This document shows, one piece after another, positions 55,675 through 64,000 of a stretch of 64,000 bases of DNA. Source of the DNA: Sphagnum compactum (Eukaryota > Bryophyta > Sphagnopsida > Sphagnales); contig OZ234500.1 in NCBI GenBank assembly GCA_965153455.1, positions 14,879,579 to 14,943,578 of the forward strand, read 5' to 3'. Made by a program: the position numbers and the translations under genes. A model generated the notes under the pieces. That model was given only the letters and a program-made list of their open reading frames with translations, was not told where the DNA came from and searched no databases. Position 1 is the stretch's first letter, and each line of letters starts with the position of its first letter.

Positions 55675-56161
55675 TATTACATTCGATTTCATTTTGGCGC
55701 CCTCATGCTTCAAATTTGTTTCATTTTTATGTCTTGTTAAACACCTACACTATTTGCACATAGTAAACCATGCATTGTTGAGTTTTGGCATTCAAACTTG
55801 GTCTCGTAACCTAGGGCTAAGCCCAACCTCTAGTTGGGTATGATTAAAACCTATTACAAACTTTTTAAATGGTCCAAAGCCTTGTCGCTTGGGATAATCA
55901 TTTCTCATTTTTTGGCCTAACTGTAGATTTGTTTAATTCAAGGACTTAACGCCAAGGTTATCTACTTGGACCCCCTTCCTCAAACCCTCACTTTGCTAGC
56001 ACTTATGTGACTAATGAATGTTGTCAAATTGGAAGTTGAACCCAACCCAACACTTAAGCTCACAACCCAAGCTACCACGCGGGCTGCCCCATGGTGGTTC
56101 GGACTTGGGTCGCAACTAGGCGAATCCTCTCACTTGAAGATCCACCTAGAAGGGCATGTCA
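55675..56161 (-). repeat. Chromovirus 3' LTR (left on the plus strand)
   Basis: This aligns along its length with 62,585-63,072. Shared landmarks are AAACACCTACACTA, TCTCGTAACCTA(G/A)GGCTAA, TGGTCCAAAGCCTTGTCGC against TTGTCCAAGACCTTGTCGC, and CTTGAAGATCCACCTA(G/A)AA. In the element's own sense it starts TGACATGCCC. Most differences are transitions. An open frame across it at 55,589-55,843 is incidental. Confidence 0.93.
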
Positions 56162-56176
56162 CTTTCCCCCACTTTA
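56162..56176 (-). promoter_or_regulatory. Polypurine tract of the chromovirus
   Basis: Read on the minus strand, AAAGTGGGGGAAAG lies immediately before the LTR start TGACATG. Gypsy elements prime plus-strand DNA synthesis from such a tract directly upstream of the 3' LTR. Confidence 0.85.
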
Positions 56177-56935
56177 GAGATGTCAACGTCTTCATTGACA
56201 TTACTTTGGGGTGACCGCCCTTGGCACCTTTGCTAACTTTTCTCCCTTCGACCTAATGGTGGGATTAATTACTTCCCAATCAAAGGAGCCCATTCGTATT
56301 GTGTCTTTGTGTTCTCAGCGCATGAGATAGTACCGAATGTGTCCTTCATTTTCACCTAGTGTGTTCACTTTTGGTATTTTTCGCAAATTTTCCCTATTCA
56401 ACCGTTTTTTCTTCCTTTGGAACCCATTTCAAATTTAATTTAAAAGTTTTGATCGCCACACCAAATGAAGGTTACATATGCGCCAACAAATAGTATTGGA
56501 TCAAATTTTATAATCCAATCCCTTTTACCCAAACGAGACATGACTCATGAATTGATGTACAAGAAGTCTTACTTCTCCACTTAAGGATGTGCCATTTTAT
56601 TTGCATGCACCAACACCCCGATCTTGCCTAATTGAGCCTTGGAGTTTTTCAATCCAAACTTAATTCCGAGTCCATTTTCGTTGGCTGCCACTCCCTTGCC
56701 TTCCCAATTGTTTCATTCATCATGAACCTTAACCTTCTCGCGAGCGACGACATTCGTGAAAACCCCTTAACCTTCACTTAATGAGAGTAATTGATTTGGT
56801 TATTTTGTGGGCACTATCCCCCACTTTAAAGGTTGATGTCCTCATCAACAATAAGGTCATTTGTACATGGGTCCTTCTTTTTCTTCCAGGTTCTTTCATT
56901 CCAAATTTGTGACCCCTTTCCTATTCGGACTTGTT
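56177..56935 (-). other. Chromovirus 3' region between chromodomain and polypurine tract
   Basis: No conserved protein motif is readable after the chromodomain stop. This is taken to be untranslated or decayed element sequence. Frames present are short and on both strands. Confidence 0.6.
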
Positions 56936-57112
56936 CACCATATTTGGTAGATGTTTAAGTGAACACGTTTCATCCACACTACCTCCTTATGATGGCAGCC
57001 CTTATATTTTACTAAATATTCCTTGCCTTTGTTGCCTTTGTTTGCCTTATTTGGAGAATGCCTTCAATTTCAGCCACAAGCTTGTGTTCGATGGCATCCA
57101 CATCCAGTCACA
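56936..57112 (-). pseudogene. Chromodomain at the end of chromovirus integrase
   Basis: The minus strand gives IEHKLVAEIEGILQIR in one frame, then after a frameshift KEYLVKYKGCHHKEVVWMK and RVHLNIYQIW before a stop. EYLVKYKG, the Trp and the following hydrophobic residues are the core of the chromodomain, which in chromoviruses targets integration to particular histone marks. The first aromatic cage residue region is poorly preserved. Just upstream, LTFHISKLKLFIHD (about 57,170) is the usual C-terminal integrase motif HVSxLK. Confidence 0.85.
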
Positions 57113-57990
57113 CTCTTTGTTTCCAATTTGGCCTTTATTTGTCATGAATAAACAATTTAAGTTTCGAGATGTGAAAGGTTAGATGCGCCACAAAATTAAT
57201 TAGTAACTTTAAGGTGTACACATTGGGATGTGGCTTATACATAAATTCATAATGCCCTGCGTACTTGGCAATGAAACATGGGGCTAATCCTTTGGGCATC
57301 TTAAAATCCTAGATATTCAACCACCTGTGTTGCCCAAGCTCAAACTCCACATGCCTTCATGTTTTATTGACATGTTTTTCATATCGTTTTTGAGGTTGTT
57401 CCAAAAGCCTCTTGGTTTAGGCATATTTCTCCTCACACCCTTTGACCATCTCCACAGATTCCTTGAAATAATCTCTTCATCCCATAGGAATGGCTAAATC
57501 CATTAACTTCTTGGTTTCTTTTCCCAACGCTAATTTGAATGGGGACATCTCAATTGTCAAGTGCATTGTGGAGTTATAGCAAAACTTTTCTAGGCTTAAA
57601 TGTTTGTCCTAATCTTTTTAATTGGTGCTCACATAATTTCTGAAATATTGATTAACACCCCATTGACCCTTTCTGTTTGGCCATCAATTTGTGGGTGGAA
57701 TGTCGTAATGGATGACAATTTTGTCCCCACCTTCTGGAACAAATATTTTCAAAAGCCCACCGTAAACTTGGCATTTCTATCATTTATGATAAATTGCGAC
57801 ATCCTATGATGCCTAACCCACATATCAAAGAACAACTTTGCCAAGTCAAAAGTTGTCATGATCATTTTAGTTGGGGCCACTTTCGTCACCTTGGAAAGTC
57901 AATCAACTACCACAAGAATGGCATCCATTCCGTTCCATTTGGGTAGTCAGGTCATGAAATCCATGGAGACATTATCCCATGGTTTACTCG
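57113..57990 (-). pseudogene. Integrase catalytic core of the chromovirus
   Basis: The minus strand reads KPWDNVSMDFMT, then GMDAILVVVD and LSKVTKVAPTK. It then reads VRHHRMSQFIINDRNAKF, FQKVGTKLSSITTFHPQIDG and QTERVNGVL (about 57,985-57,620). The DDE residues appear present (Asp in SMDFM, Asp in NDRN, Glu in QTERVN), yet in-frame stops interrupt the domain (after FMT and VVVD). From about 57,600 to 57,113 the connecting region is stop-ridden. The enzyme would have joined element DNA to the chromosome. Confidence 0.9.
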
Positions 57991-58680
57991 AGATTGATAG
58001 AGGTTTATATTATCCTTTTTTTTGTTAGTATATGGACTTTGTGTTTTGGCATTTTACACAGGTTATCACGGGCATGCAAACAACCAAGATTACAATATTT
58101 TCTAACCCAAATGATAACAAGGGTAGGCCTAATTCCAAATCCAAATCATGAAACAAGAAATAAATAAATAAGAACATGACATGTGTGAAATAAGATTCCA
58201 ACAAGATTTTATTGCAAAGAAAAAAAAAACAAGGTTATGACAAGAAAACATACCCAAAATTGGTGTTGAACAGACTAAAAGCAAAAGGGAGTTCTACCTT
58301 TATTTATGTTCATTGGGCACATAGCTCAAGGAAAGTTTTTCATTTCCAACCCACATGTGGCCCATTTTCACCCATGTGTGCCTATGTGCACTCATGTGTA
58401 AACTATGAATGAACTAAAATTCAACTAAGGGTGAATTGAAAATTAACTAAGAATTAATTGGAAGTGAATTAAAAGTTAATTAGAACTGAACTGAGAGTGA
58501 ACTAAGAGTTAATCAAAAGTGAATTAAGAATGAATTAAGAGTTAACTAAGATTTAATTGGAAGTGAATTAAAACTTAATTAAAAGCTAACTAAAAATGAA
58601 CTAAAATTAAACTAGGAGTTAGGTACAAGTTCATTACAAGTCATGGATGACCATTCAAATGAATGAATCCCATGGTGTTG
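57991..58680. other. Foreign insertion between the zinc-binding and catalytic parts of integrase
   Basis: In gypsy elements the H2C2 segment is followed within some 30 codons by the core. Here about 690 bp intervenes with no integrase homology on the minus strand. The insert holds an A-rich tract at 58,220-58,232, CATGTG-rich sequence at 58,345-58,400 and the 33-bp tandem array. Its ends show no clear terminal repeats or target duplication, so its origin is open. Confidence 0.6.
58409..58622. repeat. 33-bp tandem repeat made of 11-bp subunits, inside the integrase
   Basis: Units starting with (G/A)TGAA(T/C)T begin at 58,431, 58,464, 58,497, 58,530, 58,563 and, partly, 58,596, all exactly 33 bp apart. 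A partial copy precedes them. Each unit divides into three 11-bp words of the kind GTGAATTAAAA, GTTAATTAGAA and CTGAACTGAGA, so amplification was hierarchical. The period is a multiple of three but stops occur in the translation, so it is not a coding repeat. Confidence 0.88.
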
Positions 58681-58689
58681 ACATCCGTG

Positions 58690-58870
58690 ACACAAGTGCG
58701 CATGAAATGCTCTACATTTCTTTCATTACGAGTTAGTAGAACCATCTCCCTATGGGCACTTTCATGGTTCATTTGCCATGATGCCCCGCCATGGGCACAT
58801 CATGCTCCTTTTGCATGATTTTTATGCACAACTTCCCTACTAGCACATAAATTTGATATTCCTTCCATAT
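58690..58870 (-). pseudogene. Integrase zinc-binding (H2C2) region of the chromovirus
   Basis: The minus strand, across frames, reads KLCIKIMQKEHDVPMAGHHGK, then a WFY-like segment, then EHFMRTCVT. Histidines in EHDVPMAGHHG and the Cys of RTCV fit the HHCC zinc finger that precedes gypsy integrase cores. Frameshifts and stops are frequent. Confidence 0.75.
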
Positions 58871-58899
58871 GAACAATCTTTCTTCAAGGTGATGCCTTT

Positions 58900-59420
58900 C
58901 ACATTTTTTCATTCTTACAATTCCTTGAAATAACAGTGAACGAGCAGGTCTGACACATTTGCCTCCTTTATCTTCCGTTCAAAATTTCTTTTAGCCTAAA
59001 AGATGGCCCTTAGTGCTGAAACCTTGGTCAAGGTTTTTCCACTTGAAATTATTCTTTCATGTTGAGTGTAGTAGGTTCTATGTTGTCCCATCTTGGTTTG
59101 TGGATTAATTCCATATCTAGTAACGCCAAAATATCATGCCATTTCATTTACTTCACTGAGGCCCTTGGTTGGGTTTCAAAATACTTCAAAGAGGCATTGT
59201 CCATGAAAACCTTAGTCTTGTGTGTCCCAAAGTAGTGTTGCCACATTTCAGGCAACATATGACGGCATACAACTCCTTTTCGTGAGTCATCCATCGTAAT
59301 TGTGCTTCACAAAGCCTCTTGCTTACAAAAGTAATGGGGTGCCCATATTGCATGAGGACCCCATTGATAGCAAAATCACTTTGCATTAGTGTGGACTTTG
59401 AACGATTTGGTGAAACTCGG
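58900..59420 (-). pseudogene. RNase H domain of the chromovirus
   Basis: The minus strand gives SDFAINGVLMQYGHPITF, then RWMTHEKELYAVICCLK (59,386-59,280), and in a neighbouring frame THKTKVFMDN and SLKYFETQPRAS. After that come WHDILALLDMELIHKPR and an acidic tail. These are the RNase H motifs of gypsy pol, in order, broken by frameshifts. The domain removes RNA from the RNA/DNA hybrid during reverse transcription. Confidence 0.88.
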
Positions 59421-59599
59421 AAACATCAATACAGGGGTGAACGAAATCTTTTCTTTCAAATCCTCAAATGCCCTCTATTGTTCCCCTTTCCATTCGAAAG
59501 ACAACTCCTTCTCGAAAAGGTTCAAAAGCAATTTCGACATTTGCAAAAATGCTTTTATGAACTTTTGGTAGAAATTGGCCAAGCTTAGGAAGGATTTTA

Positions 59600-60260
59600 T
59601 TTCTTTGACCGTGACAAGTCTTTTTTAGTCTCTTATGGCTTGCAACTTCCTAGGGTTCGACCTCACCCATTCCCTTGACAGAATATGCCCAAGGAAATCC
59701 ATTTCTTTTTGGGCAAATTCATTTTTTGCCCTGTTGGCAAAGAGCCTATTTTCATAGAGCTTATTCAAAACATATATTAAGTGCTTTGTATGTTTTTTTG
59801 TTGTCTTGGAGTACACCAAGATATCATCATTGTAAATGATCATAAACTTGTCCAACTTCTCATGGAATATAAAGTTCATGAGGGTGGTGAACGTTAACAA
59901 AACATTGCACAACCTAAATGGCATCACCAAAAGCTCGTACAAGCCCTACTTGATCCTCATTGCCATCTTTTCCACATCTTCATCCATGATGTGGATTTGA
60001 TAGTACTTCAATTTGAAATCAATTTGGTTAAAGTACTTTGCCCCATGGAGTTGATCCAAAAGATCATCAATGTAGGGCATAAGATAATTATTCTTTATGG
60101 TTATTTTATTTAAAACATGGTAGTCAATACACATCTTCAACTTGTTGTCCTTTTTGTCATCAAACAATACTGGTGCCCCATAAGGCGACTTACTTTGTTG
60201 AATGTACCCCCAATTGAGGAGGTTGTTTAATTGTCTTTTAAGTTTTTCCAATTCTTTTTA
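59600..60260 (-). pseudogene. Reverse transcriptase of the chromovirus
   Basis: Starting near 60,251 the minus strand reads NWGYIQQSKSPYGAPVLF, KLKMCIDYHVLNKITIKNN, LHGAKYFNQIDFKLKYYQI (first catalytic Asp kept) and MAMRIK. A single in-frame TAG (59,948-59,946) then precedes LYELLVMPFRLCN, FMIIYNDDILVYSKTTK (the DD pair kept) and EMDFLGHILSREWV. All seven RT blocks can be followed. The stop and substitutions such as NQID for SKID make it inactive as read. About 59,600-59,420 continues as the thumb/connection with frameshifts. Confidence 0.93.
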
Positions 60261-60678
60261 GTTTAACCTATAAGGTGCCTTAGACAACGGGGCCATTCCA
60301 AGTGCCACTTCTATTTTATGGTCAACGTATTTCTCTATAGGGTGGAAGGGCATTGGGGAATTCATTTGTTAAAACCTCTAAAAATTTATTGAGTGAATCC
60401 AAAATACAAGTAGGCGGTCACCTTGCCCCTTGTGGTTTAGATTCCCCATGGGAGACTTTCAAAAACATCGAAACCAAAAAACTAAGCGACTTTAATTCAT
60501 TAGCCAAAGCAACCAAATTAATTCCCATTTCTGCCAACGAAAAATTATAATCCACATATAAGTTCACTAACTTAGAGCCAACTTTGGCATGAACTCTAAC
60601 TTGCTTCCGTTGTAGAGGATGTCTACTTCGTTGGCATCCAAAAATGTGTTTATTATAATTACATCAAAATTATTTAAG
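60261..60678 (-). other. Linker between protease and reverse transcriptase
   Basis: This is decayed pol coding sequence with stops in all minus-strand frames. No further domain is expected or seen here. Confidence 0.6.
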
Positions 60679-60993
60679 TTAAAAGGTGGAGTTTTCAAAA
60701 AATTGAACTTTGTAAAACAACCCGACATTTAACACTACCCTAAACAAGGGTCTAGTTATGCCTTGTGCCAATTGCATTGTGATGGGGTTTGTCATTAATT
60801 TCATCTTGATTCCGAGTTGCTTTGTCACTTGCAAAGTCATGAATGAATCGATCATTCCTTTCTCCAAGAGACAACCCACAATTTTGTTATTTATCTTACA
60901 ATTTAACTTTAACAAATTGGAGGTTTCATTTTCATGAGCCCCTATTTCGGCCACCAAGTCCACTTGGAGAATTAACTTACCTTGGGAAATCAA
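60679..60993 (-). pseudogene. Retropepsin-like protease of the chromovirus
   Basis: A 104-codon minus-strand frame reads SNLLKLNCKINNKIVGCLLE, KGMIDSFMTLQVTKQLGIK, PITMQLAQGITRP and FRVVLNVG. The layout matches the retroviral-type aspartic protease of gypsy elements. The active-site D-(S/T)-G-A, which should lie in GCLLEKGMIDSF, reads EKGM, so the catalytic Asp has become Glu or been lost. Confidence 0.85.
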
Positions 60994-61016
60994 TCACTTA
61001 CCCAAGGTGGCTTAGG

Positions 61017-61058
61017 GCATTCCTTCACTAGGTGTCCATTGTTGTCACAATTGAAACA
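61017..61058 (-). pseudogene. Gag zinc knuckle (CCHC)
   Basis: The minus strand reads CFNCDNNGHLVKEC, an intact C-x2-C-x4-H-x4-C knuckle, the RNA-binding motif at the end of gag nucleocapsid, followed by PKPPW. It lies just upstream of the protease, as expected. Confidence 0.95.
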
Positions 61059-62400
61059 TTTGACCTTGAACATGTCCCATTTTTCCTTCTTTGCCGGTAG
61101 TTCCTTGCCCATCAACTTCTCCTTGTTGCTTTGAGGCCTTGGTTTCCCTTGGCCCACTTGCTATAGCCTTTGCCTCCATTGTTCGAGCCAACTTTCTTAT
61201 GTGTGACCTTGCTTTCGATTTCACCTTTGGGGCATGGAGGGCCTTTGTCCTCCATGCATTGGACACCATTTTCATCAAGCCTTGGTAGGCCTTTGGAATA
61301 TCCATCTTCTGATAGACGACTGTCAACACCCAAGGCTTCAAACCATGTAGGAAGATCAACTTCCTCACATACTCCTCCTTCAAAGGGACCACATCAACAT
61401 CTGATTCAAGTTCTACACATAAGTGGCCAAAAAGCCTCCTTTGTCCCCTTGGGCGAGCTCCAAAAATTCCATTTCATCCTTGTGCACTAAGTGGTGCAAT
61501 GTGAACCTCCCGTTCAACCTCAACTTGAACTCCTCTCAAGTGAGGGTTTCAAGGAGATTGGGTGCCTCCTACTTTTAAGACATCCACCAGTCCCACACGT
61601 GCTCCTTGAAAAGAGTCTGAGTGAAATGAATCTGTTCATTGTTTGATTCAAAGCACTAAGTCTCCATGTACGCCTCCATTTGGAGCAACTACAGTCGCAC
61701 CTTTTTTGTCTCGGTTTCCTTCCCAGCAAAGGAGTTCAACAATCTTATTTTGATGGCAACCTTGGTAAAGCCCCCATTTTGGAGCATCGCCAATGACTTC
61801 CAATCTTTCTGCAATTCAACCCATGAACTTTAAGGTCTCATTATTTTCTGATGTAGTTTTTCCGTGCTACACCATGAAGGCTCAGAAGGTGTTGAGGAGG
61901 GCCAAAAACTCCTTGGAGGTCTTTAATTTCCCCCCCCACCCATTTGGTCCACCTCTTTTGGGCTTCGAAGGCTTTGTCCTCTTATGGACGCTCCAAGGCT
62001 TGTTTGCCTTTTTTCGCCTTCCTTGGTTGTTCAGGGGAAGGACCAACAAAGAATCACCATTGCTCAACTCAAACAACGAGTGGAAATCCACATGTTCCAA
62101 CAACTCCTCTTTAAGTTCAAGAACTTTTTCTTTCCCTTTGCTCTTTTTTGGAGCCATAACAGTTTTTATCGGTGAGCCCATGCTTGTTTCAAAATTTCCC
62201 TTGCTTAAGGCGACGAGGGAAGGAGTCCTTTTTTCGGCCACAACTCTATTTGGCTCAACCTCATCCTTCCTTTTTGACTTCTTTTTTTCACTTTTGTAGG
62301 GAGGGGTTTTTACGAGCTCCTCCACCATTTCCCTAAGGCTTTGAACCTCTTCCTCATGTAGCTCCTCTCCAACCATGGTTTTCCCTAAGGTGACCAATTC
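61045..62400 (-). pseudogene. Gag of the chromovirus
   Basis: The minus strand opens near 62,397 with a 171-codon frame (GEELHEEEVQSLREMVEELV, then a Lys-rich stretch). After frameshifts it reads on to VPLKEEYVRKLIFLHGLKPW and VYQKMDIPKAYQGLMKMV (61,392-61,290), ending in a basic region and the zinc knuckle. EEYxRKLxFLHGLKPW is typical of the capsid part of plant gypsy gag. Gag packages element RNA into particles in the cytoplasm. The middle portion, about 61,880-61,400, is stop-interrupted. Confidence 0.85.
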
Positions 62401-62563
62401 CTAAAAAACTTCTTTTTTTTCTTTCTCATTTTTGGTCTTGTATTTCTTTTTGGCTTTGGGCTCCACCACAACTATTGTGCTAGGTATTGGTTCATCCGAA
62501 GCCATTTGCATTTGAAACATTCACCTTCCCCAAATGCCTTAGAAGCTTTTCTAATCGGCCTTA

Positions 62564-62582
62564 GGAGCTTGGTTTGATACCA
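62564..62582 (-). promoter_or_regulatory. Primer-binding site for initiator tRNA-Met
   Basis: The minus strand reads TGGTATCAAACCAAG, two bases inside the 5' LTR. The first eight bases match the complement of the 3' end of plant initiator tRNA-Met (TGGTATCAGAGCCAGG) exactly. The remainder has decayed. Confidence 0.88.
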
Positions 62583-62584
62583 CC

Positions 62585-63072
62585 TATCGCACCCAATTTC
62601 GCCTCAGTGCCCTTGCGCACCAACTCCGTTCTGTTCCTTTGCCTTGCTAAACACCTACACTACTTGCACATGGCAAACCACGCAGTAGTAAGCTCCAACA
62701 TTCAAACTTTGTCTCGTAACCTAAGGCTAACCCTGACCTTTAGATGGGTGGGATTAAAACCCGTTGCGAACTTCCCAAGTTGTCCAAGACCTTGTCGCCC
62801 AAGATTACCATCTCCTGTCTTCCAATCTAACCGCAAACTTGTTTAGTTCAAAAACTTAGCACACTAAGGTCATCTTTTTGGACCGTTTTCCTCAACTCTC
62901 ACTTTGCCGGCATTTATGTGATTTGTGAGTTCTATCAAACTAGGAGTTGAACTCAACCCAACACTTAAACTCCCAGCCCAAGTTGTTGTGAGGGTCACCC
63001 TAAGGTGGTCCGGACTTGGGCCCCAACTAGGCAAATCCTTTCACTTGAGGGTCCACCTAAAAGGTCATGTCA
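62585..63072 (-). repeat. Chromovirus 5' LTR (right on the plus strand)
   Basis: This is the partner of 55,675-56,161, one base longer. It carries the element's promoter by position. No clean TATA box could be singled out in the minus-strand reading. Confidence 0.93.
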
Positions 63073-63077
63073 ATCCT
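63073..63077. repeat. Candidate target-site duplication, right (ATCCT)
   Basis: This abuts the right LTR and matches four of five bases of GTCCT at 55,670-55,674. Confidence 0.6.
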
Positions 63078-63435
63078 CCCCTTGGCTCCCCTTGGGGCTT
63101 ACATGCATACTTCACCATGCTAGTAGTAGCTATTTATTACATGTGTTCGATCTAGTTGCGCTAAGAGTCACCTCACATCTCTATAGCTCAAGCATGGACC
63201 AAATACAGAGTTGTGTGAGTTGTCAGTCCACCTATGAATCATCACATGTTAACACTTTTCATCCTTTTTTGGGGATCATATGTACCTGTCACATGAAATG
63301 TTCCCAATGTTCTGACAATTTTACGAACAGATTTTCAAACCAATTGCAACTATCCACTGGAAAGTGCTTGTCCAAGAAAGAAGGCTCCATTTCAGTGGCT
63401 TTCCATGGAGGGGGCTAAATCAGCAATGGGTCCTT
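63078..63435. other. DNA right of the chromovirus, nothing recognised
   Basis: CpG is moderately retained and no gene motif was found. The plus frame reaching 63,418 begins within the LTR and is not a gene. Confidence 0.4.
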
Positions 63436-63439
63436 ATTG

Positions 63440-63463
63440 CAGACAGTACAAAAGTACTGTCTG
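63440..63463. repeat. Perfect 10-bp hairpin followed by T7
   Basis: CAGACAGTAC and GTACTGTCTG are exact complements around AAAA and are directly followed by seven T residues. The shape resembles a stem-loop plus T-run terminator, but no transcript that would end here is identified. Confidence 0.7.
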
Positions 63464-63589
63464 TTTTTTTCCATGGCTGCCCAGTTGCCCAACCTAGATG
63501 TGTTCGGTGATGACTAGACACATCTTGTGCTGCCCAGAAAAAAAATTGTGTCTTATTTGTGCAAGCATTGGGTGTGTAATGGCCACTAG

Positions 63590-63612
63590 TAAGAGGCATA
63601 TTATGCCTCTTA
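63590..63612. repeat. Perfect 11-bp palindrome
   Basis: TAAGAGGCATA and TATGCCTCTTA are exact complements separated by one T. It lies about 70 bp upstream of a TATAAAAG box, so it could be an element of a promoter or LTR. Confidence 0.7.
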
Positions 63613-63667
63613 GTTTCTATTAAAACACTCAAAGCATCCATACCAGGACCCAACTTTTGTCTATGGG

Positions 63668-63675
63668 TATAAAAG
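63668..63675 (+). promoter_or_regulatory. Possible TATA box
   Basis: TATAAAAG is preceded by the palindrome at 63,590 and followed within 60 bp by a purine-rich stretch (AAGAAGAGAAAGAAG) and AATAAGAA. This layout of palindrome, TATA and polyadenylation-like signal within about 150 bp recalls a small LTR, but no matching second LTR is in the window. Confidence 0.35.
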
Positions 63676-63849
63676 ATGGATTGGTCAAGGGCAGACAAGA
63701 AGAGAAAGAAGCTCTTGTACTGTCTTCAATAAGAACTCATTTGCTGATTTCCATCTTTGTCAAAAGACAGGAACCATCAGCTACACTCATACCATGGTAA
63801 AAACCTAAACAATTTTGTATGAGTTTCTTCCAAACATTATAAATATTCT

Positions 63850-63985
63850 GTCCTTGGACTAATTAATCATGATCACTGAGTCCAAATTTAACTTGTTCTG
63901 GGTTCAATATATCACCACTAAAGAGGCCTCACTCAAGAAGCTGAAGGTACCAGTTCAGGTGCTGGTTCACCCTGCCTGGAACTGT
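63850..63985. repeat. Dispersed repeat pair, copy 2 (with 54,200-54,335)
   Basis: GAGGCCTCACTCAAGAAGCT at 63,923 and following sequence repeat 54,277 onward in the same orientation. The copy runs close to the end of the window, so its full extent is not visible. Confidence 0.65.
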
Positions 63986-64000
63986 CTTCACAACACTCAA

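Larger units (their letters stand above)
55675..63072 (-). mobile_element. Full-length Ty3/gypsy chromovirus, 7.4 kb, minus strand
   Basis: Two direct repeats of 487 bp (55,675-56,161) and 488 bp (62,585-63,072) are the LTRs. Both read TGACATG at their transcriptional start. Flanks give a candidate target duplication, GTCCT on the left and ATCCT on the right, 4 of 5 bases. In minus-strand order the interior has a primer-binding site for initiator tRNA-Met, gag with a zinc knuckle, protease, reverse transcriptase, RNase H, integrase, chromodomain and polypurine tract. That order and the chromodomain place it in the chromovirus clade. All parts carry stops, frameshifts or catalytic losses. An insertion with a 33-bp repeat splits the integrase. 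LTRs differ at many transitions, about a quarter of sites by eye (not computed), so insertion is old. Confidence 0.95.

Noticed and set aside
61793-62299. A 168-codon plus-strand open frame
   Set aside because: It is the complement of the gag reading of the chromovirus, whose minus-strand sense is supported by the zinc knuckle, protease and LTR order.
63005-63418. A 137-codon plus-strand open frame
   Set aside because: It starts inside the chromovirus LTR and runs into flanking DNA, with no domain.
63440-63470. Intrinsic terminator of a small RNA gene
   Set aside because: The hairpin and T run fit, but no promoter or conserved RNA upstream was seen, so only the hairpin is reported.

Overview
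The window looks like intergenic DNA from a large, repeat-rich land-plant genome. I found no intact host gene. The support is mostly transposon debris of plant type: a Ty3/gypsy chromovirus primed by initiator tRNA-Met, a Ty1/copia element, hAT and CACTA-like DNA transposons, LINE remnants and short TTTAGGG telomere-like strings. The species cannot be fixed from this sequence. A gymnosperm, fern or other non-flowering lineage is possible, but that is only an impression from how the transposon proteins read.

Layout. 1-5.8 kb: low-complexity DNA and a 37-bp minisatellite. 5.8-7.0 kb: first copy of a dispersed repeat whose second copy lies at 23.3-25.5 kb. 9.3-10.2 kb: gypsy RNase H/integrase remnant. 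11.4-13.1 kb: dead hAT transposase. 14.15-15.2 kb: a nested AT-rich satellite of about 181 bp. 15.2-16.7 kb: a CACTA-like end and a LINE remnant. 18.2-21.3 kb: telomere-like repeats, a 475-bp non-autonomous hAT element with a perfect 8-bp target duplication, a degenerate tandem repeat and a G-run array. 24.35-24.95 kb: a MITE-like element sitting in the second copy of the dispersed repeat. 25.97-26.6 kb: a tandem array of near-palindromes. 27.9-28.3 kb: LINE-like fragment. 29.1-32.2 kb: CACTA-like ends and TAGG-rich palindromic DNA. 32.9-35.0 kb: unidentified minus-strand coding debris. 35.55-36.8 kb: a PIF1-type helicase fragment followed by an APE-like endonuclease fragment, the gene order of Helentron-type rolling-circle elements. 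36.8-42.5 kb: a GC-richer stretch with short tandem repeats. 45.4-49 kb: a copia pseudogene split by a second MITE copy. 49.6-50.8 kb: a second CACTA-like element. 51.5-54.9 kb: unassigned GC-richer DNA. 55.67-63.07 kb: a structurally complete chromovirus on the minus strand.

How the parts relate. The elements form nested layers and nearly all are dead. Stops, frameshifts and lost catalytic residues are visible in every transposon protein, and many changes look like C-to-T decay at methylated CpG. The best-resolved object is the chromovirus at 55,675-63,072: two LTRs of 487 and 488 bp, primer-binding site, polypurine tract, candidate 5-bp target duplication, and gag, protease, reverse transcriptase, RNase H, integrase and chromodomain in canonical order, broken by an insertion carrying a 33-bp tandem repeat. 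Coordinates of degenerate remnants are approximate. All homology calls are from reading translated motifs, with no database search.
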